Source: Alphaproteobacteria bacterium (GTDB lineage: Bacteria; Pseudomonadota; Alphaproteobacteria; Sphingomonadales; Sphingomonadaceae). From it: 5,745 nucleotides of DNA. Of the stretch, positions 1-4,883 are shown in pieces (position 1 is the stretch's first letter; every line of letters begins with the position of its first letter). Below the pieces are notes generated by a model that saw only the letters and a program-made list of their open reading frames with translations, was not told the DNA's origin and ran no database searches. Both the position numbers and the translations under genes were made by a program. Location of the stretch: contig JAENVZ010000259.1 of NCBI GenBank assembly GCA_016650315.1, forward strand, positions 1 through 5,745, in the 5' to 3' direction.

Positions 1-1
1 G

Positions 2-400
2 TTCAACGATGTAGGCGGCCTGCTGGTCCGTGGGGAACTCGCCTATTTCATAACGCCGCTGGTAACGCTAACCGCCAAGGTCAACCGCGATGTCGCCGAA
101 ACCGGCGTGATCGAAGCGGCAGGCTATGTCCGCACGACCGCTTCATTGCGGGCCGATTATGAATTGCTACGCAATGTGATCCTGCGCGCCGAAGCCGAGA
201 ACGAACATCGCAATTTCGTCGGCATCAACAGACAGGATGACCGCTTTACCGGCGACCTGAGCGCCACCTGGCTGGTCAGTCCACGCTGGTCCATGCAAAT
301 GGGTTTCAGTCACCGGGGGCAGGATAGTTCCGGCCTGCTATCCGGCCGCGATTTCAGCGAAAACCGCATGTCGGTCTCTGCCGTTTTCAAGGGGCTTTAA
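2..400 (+). CDS. Outer-membrane beta-barrel protein, C-terminal part (BBP2-like)
   Basis: This is the last 132 codons of a gene whose start lies left of the window; the frame is open from base 2 to a TAA at 398-400. The translation alternates polar and hydrophobic residues in strands of about 10 residues joined by short charged turns, for example around GELAYFITPLVTLTAKV, YVRTTASLRADYEL and DLSATWLVSPRWSMQMGF. It ends in a short amphipathic strand (SVSAVFKGL), as expected for a transmembrane barrel closing at its C terminus. The tyrosine/arginine-rich strands and the LSP-W-type turn recall the putative beta-barrel porin 2 group often encoded beside EPS genes; that assignment is by eye. The likely location is the outer membrane. 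Its neighbours suggest a role in polysaccharide secretion, but nothing in the fragment proves this. The stop codon lies inside the convergent acetyltransferase gene. Confidence 0.8.
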   Translation, partial: FNDVGGLLVRGELAYFITPLVTLTAKVNRDVAETGVIEAAGYVRTTASLRADYELLRNVILRAEAENEHRNFVGINRQDDRFTGDLSATWLVSPRWSMQMGFSHRGQDSSGLLSGRDFSENRMSVSAVFKGL

Positions 401-1055
401 CGCAACGCTGCATGAGCCATTGTGGCACCAGCCGGTTGATATAGCCGTCCGATCCCTCCGTCGAAATCAGCTTGGCCGGAATGCCGCCGACCACCCCATT
501 TTCCGGCACGTCTTTTGTCACCACGGCATTCGCACCGATGGCGCAATCATCGCCCAGATGGATGTGGCCGATCACCTTTGCCCCGGCGCCTATAAAAACG
601 CGGTTGCCCACGACCGGCAGGCCTGCCCGCGTCCCCCGATTGGCCTGACCCAGCATAGTCCCATGGGTCAGATTGACATTGGCGCCGATGATCGCATCCC
701 CGCCGACATAGATGCCGCCGAACCGGTTGATGAACAGGCCGGGGCCGATCACGGTATATTCGGGAATGGCGATGCCATATTTATACCGGCATCGCAGCAG
801 TAGCCATTTGGATAGCGGATAAAGCCCGAAAGCCTGAAAGCGCCGGGTTCGCAAATAACCGCAACTGCGCATCAGCACAGTATATTTATAGCCCGGCGTA
901 AACAGAAAATGGCGCCAGAAGGATCTGGCGTCGATGCGACCGGCATAGCGATACAGATCCGCCTGAAGCAACGCGACAAGGCTGCCCAAGGTGCGCGGAC
1001 AGCCGCGCCGATGCGGTTTACCCAGCGTTTCCGGCAATCGGGTCATCTGGTTCAA
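387..1055 (-). CDS. Hexapeptide-repeat O-acetyltransferase, serine acetyltransferase-like, probably for EPS
   Basis: This encodes 222 residues with a left-handed parallel beta-helix acyltransferase fold. The N-terminal 95 residues look helical, as in serine acetyltransferase-type enzymes. Residues ~100-196 carry hexapeptide repeats (IGANVNL, VFIGAGAKVIG, IHLGDDCAIGANAVV) and end in the typical VTKDVPENGVVGGIPAKLI segment. The likely reaction is transfer of acetyl from acetyl-CoA to a sugar of the EPS or its lipid-linked precursor in the cytoplasm. His131 in LTHGTMLGQ is the likely catalytic or binding histidine. Where serine acetyltransferases have IDHATG, this protein has INRFGG (residues 109-114), arguing against a cysteine-biosynthesis role. 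The start chosen is TTG at 1055: its TTGA overlaps the upstream stop, and GGGGAG lies 8 nt before it. The in-frame ATG at 1046 would be 17 nt from that site. It is last in the operon, and its 3' end overlaps the barrel gene by 14 bp. Confidence 0.88.
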   Translation of the reverse strand: MNQMTRLPETLGKPHRRGCPRTLGSLVALLQADLYRYAGRIDARSFWRHFLFTPGYKYTVLMRSCGYLRTRRFQAFGLYPLSKWLLLRCRYKYGIAIPEYTVIGPGLFINRFGGIYVGGDAIIGANVNLTHGTMLGQANRGTRAGLPVVGNRVFIGAGAKVIGHIHLGDDCAIGANAVVTKDVPENGVVGGIPAKLISTEGSDGYINRLVPQWLMQRCVKAP

Positions 1056-1618
1056 AAGTAGCGCTCCCCGATACGCAGCGTATCGCCCGGCGCCACCGGG
1101 ATGTCCGCTGTCAACTTGTAGCTATGTTCCGCTGTCTCACTCGCACCTTTGATGAAGGCGCGCTTTTCATTGGCGCGATAGGTAAACCCATCCGCCTTTG
1201 CCACCGCGCCGCGGACGGTCAGGCCAAGGGCAAAGGGATATTCGCCCGGCTTGTTGACTTCACCCAATATGTAAACTGGACGGAAATGGGCGACATCCAC
1301 CGTCACTTTGGGATCAAGGACATAGCCATCGGCCAGTGCAGTTGTCAGCGCCTTTTGGATAGCGGGCACTTCAAATCCGGCGGCCTTGACCACACCGATC
1401 AGCGGAAAGGAAATGGTGCCAGCGGGTGATATGACAAAGTCCCCTGTCAGGGTCAGTTCACCATATGTCGTGATTTTCAACGTATCCCCCGGCGCAAGGC
1501 CGATCACCACATTACGAGTTTCCAGCGGCTCTTCACCGGCAATCGCGGTGCTGCGTCCGCCCACTGACGCAATGATGGTCATCAGCATGAAGCCGAATAT
1601 CAATTGTCTGCCTTTCAT
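1052..1618 (-). CDS. Polysaccharide export protein (OPX, Wza/GumB-like), short form
   Basis: This encodes 188 residues from ATG 1618. A signal peptide is clear: basic MKGRQ, a hydrophobic core at ~6-20, and a probable cleavage site AIA|GEE after residue 27. A polysaccharide export (Poly_export) domain follows at ~38-112, with the GLAPGDTLKI, GDFVISPAGTISFPLIG and LDPKVTVDV segments. An SLBB-type domain lies at ~115-165 (VYILGEVNKPGEYPF), and the protein ends at PGDTLRIGERYF. Such proteins form periplasmic or outer-membrane rings through which EPS leaves the cell. It is much shorter than E. coli Wza (about 380 residues) and nearer GumB. It has no cysteine, so no lipobox, and no C-terminal amphipathic helix after the last beta segment. 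The start at 1618 has GGAGAG 5 nt upstream and gives a clean signal peptide. Starts at 1654 (GTG) or 1651 (ATG), coupled to the previous stop, would add up to 12 residues and cannot be excluded. It is third in the operon. Confidence 0.9.
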   Translation of the reverse strand: MKGRQLIFGFMLMTIIASVGGRSTAIAGEEPLETRNVVIGLAPGDTLKITTYGELTLTGDFVISPAGTISFPLIGVVKAAGFEVPAIQKALTTALADGYVLDPKVTVDVAHFRPVYILGEVNKPGEYPFALGLTVRGAVAKADGFTYRANEKRAFIKGASETAEHSYKLTADIPVAPGDTLRIGERYF

Positions 1619-1650
1619 TTGCACTCTCCATGCACTCCTTGTTTGCGCCA

Positions 1651-2859
1651 TCACTCAGGAAAACCGCCTGTTTGCTGCAAAGAGCGCCTCTGCACTGCTG
1701 GCCGGGCCGGCTGGCTGGAATGTGCCGTCGCATTATCTATAATCTCCCAATACCGGTCCGTGGTGCGCTCCACGCTGAATTTCCGGGACAGCTCGATCGC
1801 TGCCGCGCTCCGCGCATCCCGCAAGACCGGGTCGTAAATAGTGCACAGCGCAGCGGCAAAAGCGGACGGATTATTGGTCGGCACGACTGCGCCGGCTGGA
1901 CCATGGACGATGCCATGAACCGTTTCCCGGCGGCGGTTCAGAAGAATTTCGGCAGGACCTGAGGCGCAATTGGCCGCCACGACCGGCAGCCCGCACGCCA
2001 GCGCTTCAACAAGGCCGTTGGGAAAGCCCTCTGCATTGGATGGCAGCGCGAACAGCGATGCATGTTTCAGCACGGCGAAAGGGTTGTCTATGAACCCAGG
2101 CAAATATACGCGCCCGGTCAAACCCAATTGCCGCACCTGCGCCTCCAATGTCTGACGCATTGGCCCTTCGCCCAATATGACCAGCGATCCGGGAAGGCCA
2201 GAAGTTGCGAAGGCGTCGATCAGCATATTAAAATTCTTGTTGGGCACGAGACGCCCCGCCGCCACAATATATTCACCCTTGATGCATAAGGCGGGTTGCT
2301 CGCTCCCCATTGCGGTAATCAGTTCATGATCCACTGGGTTGGAAATGACGGAAATATTCCCGCTTCGAACCGAAAAATTATGGGCCAGATCCTCCGCGAC
2401 GCCGTTTGAAACAGCAATGACATGACGCGCGCGCGGATAGGTCGTCCGTACCAGCGCCTTGCCCGAAAATGCCCTGATCCCTTCGCCCAGATGCGCCGAA
2501 CTGTTGACGCGTTCACTAATTAAACAGGCCGTATTCCGCGCCAATGTGGCCAGGATATTGGCAACGTTGGCGCGCGTGAGAAAACTGAGCGTCACGTCGG
2601 GACGCAGACGCGCTACCAATGAGCGAAGCGCCAATATGCTCGACCACAGGCTACCCCTGCAATCAAACTGGATCGTTTCGAGCCAGTCGGGCGTCGCATA
2701 GGCCACAGGTTCACGATCAAGCAACGCCAGCGAAATATCATATCGGTCGCGCCAATGGTCCGATGCACATAACAGGGTCGTCATGACTCGTTCCGCCCCG
2801 CCGCCTGCAAGCGAATTGATGATGAAGAGCGCTTTTTTCCTGCCCGCTGTTCCTGCCAT
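1651..2859 (-). CDS. GT4-family glycosyltransferase (second gene of operon)
   Basis: This encodes 402 residues, a normal length for a GT-B-fold glycosyltransferase of family 4. The N-terminal Rossmann half opens with a beta strand (KKALFIINSLA) and the GGGAERVM motif at 19-26, typical of this group for acceptor/nucleotide-sugar loops. The C-terminal half has AAGRLVPNKNF (200-210), LVILGEGP (226-233) and the donor-binding EX7E motif, Glu277 to Glu285, in EGFPNGLVEALACGLPVV. It probably transfers a hexose from a nucleotide sugar to a lipid-linked EPS repeat unit at the cytoplasmic face; donor and linkage cannot be read from sequence. The start is ATG at 2859, 3 nt after the stop of the preceding glycosyltransferase, with no strong ribosome-binding site, which suggests translational coupling. 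The last ~25 residues are Ala/Pro/Gln-rich and probably disordered. The stop at 1651-1653 touches alternative starts of the export gene. Confidence 0.92.
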   Translation of the reverse strand: MAGTAGRKKALFIINSLAGGGAERVMTTLLCASDHWRDRYDISLALLDREPVAYATPDWLETIQFDCRGSLWSSILALRSLVARLRPDVTLSFLTRANVANILATLARNTACLISERVNSSAHLGEGIRAFSGKALVRTTYPRARHVIAVSNGVAEDLAHNFSVRSGNISVISNPVDHELITAMGSEQPALCIKGEYIVAAGRLVPNKNFNMLIDAFATSGLPGSLVILGEGPMRQTLEAQVRQLGLTGRVYLPGFIDNPFAVLKHASLFALPSNAEGFPNGLVEALACGLPVVAANCASGPAEILLNRRRETVHGIVHGPAGAVVPTNNPSAFAAALCTIYDPVLRDARSAAAIELSRKFSVERTTDRYWEIIDNATAHSSQPARPAVQRRSLQQTGGFPE

Positions 2860-2862
2860 ATT

Positions 2863-4017
2863 TTAATCGACCAGGCGCGTGCCAACGCGCTCCTTGCGCA
2901 GTGTGATGGCCGACATTTGCGCGAACGAACGGTATAGCGCTGCCGTGCTGGCGGCTGATTTGTCCCAATCGAAGCGGCGCTTCACCATTTGCGCTTCTGC
3001 AGCTTCGGACTGATGCGTTCCTTCCAGCATTTGTGAAAGGCGTTCTACGTCTCCAACCGGGAAATAACGCTCGGCGTTCAGGCCCAGATCGCGATTGGCG
3101 GCAATATCGCTCAATATCATCGGCGCGGCGCAGGAGGCTGCTTCCAGCGCGGCAATCGGCAACCCTTCATGGTAAGAAGGCATGACGAACAACCCGCAAT
3201 TTTCGTACAGACATTTTAGGACAGGGCGTGGCTGAAAATTCAGAAAGATCACCCGGTCGCTGGCGCGTGCCCGAAGCGCGCGGACATAATCCGTTTCATG
3301 GTCGGCATTGCCGGCAATCGCCAGCTTGCGTCCGTCCGGCTGATCGCTCGCCTCAAAGGCGGCAATCAGGTCATCGAAACCTTTTTCCGGAACAAGCCGC
3401 CCCACCGCCAATATGTAATTTTCAGGCTGGAGCCCCAGCCGTTCAAGGGTCGTTTTTGTATCCGACCCATCGGACGGTAATTGCGGCGCGCCGTTGGGGA
3501 TGTAGGTGACCTTGTGCGCCTGCGATGGGAAAATGCGTTTCAAATTGGCCGCAAGGGAGGGCGAGACTGCAATCACCTGATGCGCCCAAATGAGGGCGGC
3601 CCGTTCGCCAAGACGTAAAGCGAGCTTGGCAAATGCCCCCCATTTGGCGCGCTCATAGTCCGCGCCATGGTGCGTAACGACGACATTCAGGCCCAATATT
3701 CGGGCGAAAGGCGCCAGTAAAGCCGGGCCTATGGCATGAATATGCAGCACATTAGCGCCTTTGTACCACGCATAGAGTATGGCGATGAAGGTTGCGACAA
3801 TCGCTTCAAGCGATTTCGAACGGAGAGAGGGCAGCGGCACGATGGCAACGCCTCTGTAACTGCGTATGCGTTCATCGACATAAGGCGCTCGGCACAGAAC
3901 CGAAACATCGATATCGGGGTTGTGCCTCTTGATGCGGGGCAATAATTCTTCGCAATGGCTCTCAACCCCACCCATAACCTGGGGGATGCCGCGAAGGCCC
4001 GTGACATGGATTTTCAT
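2863..4017 (-). CDS. GT4-family glycosyltransferase with DUF1972-like N terminus (first gene of operon)
   Basis: This encodes 384 residues with a GT-B fold. The N terminus (MKIHVTGLRGIPQVMGGVES) carries the glycine loop GGVE at 16-19 and matches the DUF1972-type start common in EPS and rhamnose-type transferases (family recognition by eye). THHGAD at 115-120 sits in the acceptor half. The C-terminal half has AVGRLVPEKGF (204-214) and the EX7E donor-binding motif, Glu284 to Glu292, in HEGLPIAALEAASCAAP. It is expected to be cytoplasmic or membrane-associated, adding one sugar to the growing EPS repeat unit. Sugar specificity is unknown. ATG at 4017 is preceded by AAAGGGA with 9 nt spacing. As first gene of the minus-strand operon it faces the long divergent region that should hold the promoter. 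It differs clearly from the next GT4 gene in N-terminal motif, so the two are not a recent tandem duplication. Confidence 0.92.
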   Translation of the reverse strand: MKIHVTGLRGIPQVMGGVESHCEELLPRIKRHNPDIDVSVLCRAPYVDERIRSYRGVAIVPLPSLRSKSLEAIVATFIAILYAWYKGANVLHIHAIGPALLAPFARILGLNVVVTHHGADYERAKWGAFAKLALRLGERAALIWAHQVIAVSPSLAANLKRIFPSQAHKVTYIPNGAPQLPSDGSDTKTTLERLGLQPENYILAVGRLVPEKGFDDLIAAFEASDQPDGRKLAIAGNADHETDYVRALRARASDRVIFLNFQPRPVLKCLYENCGLFVMPSYHEGLPIAALEAASCAAPMILSDIAANRDLGLNAERYFPVGDVERLSQMLEGTHQSEAAEAQMVKRRFDWDKSAASTAALYRSFAQMSAITLRKERVGTRLVD

Positions 4018-4142
4018 GGCGCACGATCCCCTTTAATATAGCCGCCAAATTTACAGCTTTCCGACGGCGCAACCCATCGGGCGTAAACCGGACCTTCGGT
4101 ATATCCTCTTGATTTTATAATGCTCTAAGCCAGTATTAACGC

Positions 4143-4171
4143 ATTATAGCGCGCCTCGTACCCAACTTGAA
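4143..4171 (-). promoter_or_regulatory. Candidate promoter of the EPS operon
   Basis: Read on the minus strand, 4148-4143 is a perfect TATAAT, about 125 nt upstream of the first glycosyltransferase. The hexamer 17 nt further upstream (4171-4166) is TTCAAG, only 3 of 6 with TTGACA, so the promoter may need an activator. A second AT-rich hexamer, TATAAA at 4119-4114, could serve instead. The assignment rests on hexamer match only. Confidence 0.4.
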
Positions 4172-4191
4172 TGTACATGTTGCGCTGCAAC
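4171..4191. promoter_or_regulatory. Adjacent palindromes, possible operator
   Basis: An 8-bp perfect palindrome ATGTACAT (4171-4178) is followed directly by an inverted repeat GTTGC-gct-GCAAC (4179-4191). The pair lies at or just upstream of the -35 position of the leftward candidate promoter, where an activator or repressor would bind. I do not recognise the site as that of a named regulator. Confidence 0.3.
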
Positions 4192-4240
4192 AGTCCCCTC
4201 ATCGGGTTTTAGGCTCCGCACATCGCGCCCATTCCATTTT

Positions 4241-4280
4241 GCGGAATCCGTTACGGACTTTTTAATGGATTCGCTTTTTT
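4241..4280 (+). terminator. Weak terminator-like stem with T run
   Basis: GAATCC (4244-4249) pairs with GGATTC (4267-4272), and an outer GC pair of bases can extend it across one bulged G. Six T residues follow at 4275-4280, as in a rightward intrinsic terminator. The 17-nt loop makes it weak, and a smaller stem TCCG-tta-CGGA (4247-4257) followed by TTTTT competes with it. There is no rightward gene before it, so its purpose is unclear. Confidence 0.22.
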
Positions 4281-4291
4281 CTCTCGATTGG

Positions 4292-4320
4292 TTGAGAGCC
4301 GCACCGAAAGCCGCTATTTA
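4292..4320 (+). promoter_or_regulatory. Candidate rightward promoter
   Basis: TTGAGA (4292-4297, 5 of 6 with TTGACA) and TATTTA (4315-4320, 3 of 6 with TATAAT) are separated by exactly 17 nt. Initiation near 4327 would give a leader of about 158 nt for the small membrane protein, containing all three stem-loops described next. The -10 match is poor. Confidence 0.3.
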
Positions 4321-4346
4321 CCTCTTTAGGGCTAGTGTGACTTTAA

Positions 4347-4453
4347 GCCTGACGGCCAGTGGCAAATGGGGATGGCACTGTCAGGCGTAGGCATCGGGAA
4401 CCCGGTTTGCCGGGGGGATATCAGGGGCAGAAGCGGATCAGCCAACTTTGGCT
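4347..4453 (+). promoter_or_regulatory. Structured leader with three stem-loops
   Basis: Stem 1 is formed by GCCTGA (4347-4352) with TCAGGC (4381-4386) and, stacked inside it, CAGTG (4357-4361) with CACTG (4376-4380). That gives 11 base pairs with a 4-nt bulge (CGGC) on the left side and a G/A-rich 14-nt loop. Stem 2 is CCCGG-tttg-CCGGG (4401-4414). Stem 3 is AGCCA-actt-TGGCT (4440-4453), ending 17 nt before the ribosome-binding site. Neither stem 2 nor stem 3 is followed by a T run, so they are not intrinsic terminators. The layout suits a cis-regulatory RNA or protein-binding leader. I could not match it by eye to a known riboswitch class. Confidence 0.35.
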
Positions 4454-4470
4454 GCATTCCGGGCGACCGT

Positions 4471-4475
4471 GGAGG
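4471..4475 (+). promoter_or_regulatory. Ribosome-binding site deciding the small-protein start
   Basis: GGAGG lies 9 nt before ATG 4485 but only 3 nt before the in-frame ATG 4479. The spacing favours 4485. A GTG much further upstream (4359) has no such site and would begin inside stem 1. Confidence 0.6.
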
Positions 4476-4484
4476 CAAATGAGC

Positions 4485-4694
4485 ATGAGAGACGTTGGCG
4501 AGGCGGCGGAGCCCGGCAATGCCGCGACACCTACGGCGCAGGCCGAAGAAGCCGTGCATCTTGCCGGATCGGCTGTTGTGACAGGGGGCGTTGCCGCTAT
4601 GCTTCTGCTTGTTGCCGTCCCGGTATCCATTGGTCTGGGTGTGCTGTGGGGGGTCCAATCCCTTGGCAAGCGTTTGCGCGGTACTGGTGAATAG
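4485..4694 (+). CDS. Small single-pass membrane protein, unrecognised
   Basis: This encodes 69 residues, starting MRDVGEAAEPGN and ending GKRLRGTGE. Residues 1-27 are polar and acidic (Glu6, Glu9, Glu21, Glu22). Residues ~28-57 form one long hydrophobic stretch rich in Ala, Val, Leu and Gly (VAAMLLLVAVPVSIGLGVLW). A basic tail follows (Lys62, Arg63, Arg65). By the positive-inside rule the C terminus should be cytoplasmic and the N terminus periplasmic. A strong GGAGG with 9-nt spacing and the hydrophobic design support a real gene. I do not recognise a family. Its position between the EPS operon and the beta-helix gene suggests a part in the same locus, for instance as an accessory membrane peptide, but that is inference. 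It is followed by a 189-nt gap, so co-transcription with the next gene is uncertain. Confidence 0.65.
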   Translation: MRDVGEAAEPGNAATPTAQAEEAVHLAGSAVVTGGVAAMLLLVAVPVSIGLGVLWGVQSLGKRLRGTGE

Positions 4695-4704
4695 GTTCTG
4701 ACCC

Positions 4705-4710
4705 TATAAT
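4705..4710 (+). promoter_or_regulatory. Possible -10 box upstream of the beta-helix gene
   Basis: This is a perfect TATAAT 10 nt after the stop of the small membrane gene and about 170 nt before the beta-helix start. No good -35 hexamer lies 16-18 nt upstream (it reads close to TACTGG). A TTGTCA at 4775-4780 resembles a -35 but has no matching -10 at 16-18 nt. The promoter of the beta-helix gene is therefore unresolved. Confidence 0.22.
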
Positions 4711-4883
4711 GCCCGACCCGTCTTGTTTTTTACCCGATTAAACAAATTTCCGTGGTTTTTCAGTCAAGTACCGCTTGTCAAAGGCAGTTTCCGGGATCAT
4801 TTCTCCATTCAACGGACACAAATATCGCGCGGTGCGGAGATCTGCCGATATTCGTGTACGGGAAAATCTGCGGAGAATTGCTT

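Larger units (their letters stand above)
4018..4484. other. Divergent intergenic region, no gene seen
   Basis: This is a 467-nt gene-free stretch between the leftward operon and the rightward small membrane-protein gene. Frames open across it encode Arg/Gly-rich sequence with no initiation site and look non-coding. It is more AT-rich than its neighbours up to about 4345. It holds a leftward TATAAT (4143-4148), a rightward TATAAT (4116-4121), two small palindromes (4171-4191), a stem with a T run (4241-4280), and three stem-loops in the right third. The individual elements are listed separately. Confidence 0.7.

Noticed and set aside
420..803. Plus-strand open frame opposite the acetyltransferase
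   Set aside because: It is a shadow of the hexapeptide-repeat gene. Its product is rich in His, Asp and Pro, with no recognisable domain, and no ribosome-binding site was found.
1619..1654. Longer start (GTG 1654 or ATG 1651) for the export protein
   Set aside because: It is possible because of the overlap with the preceding stop, but it puts up to 12 extra residues before a complete signal peptide. ATG 1618 has its own GGAGAG 5 nt away.
1651..4017. Recent tandem duplication of the two glycosyltransferases
   Set aside because: They share only general GT4 motifs. Their N termini, lengths and loops differ throughout, so they are distant family members.
4347..4453. Known riboswitch classes (cyclic di-GMP, cobalamin, TPP, SAH) for the leader
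   Set aside because: The conserved core sequences of these classes as I know them are not present; only the stem-loop architecture is visible.
4359..4484. N-terminal extension of the small membrane protein from a GTG at 4359
   Set aside because: The added 42 residues are Arg/Gly-rich, begin inside the leader stem and lack a ribosome-binding site, whereas ATG 4485 has GGAGG at good spacing.
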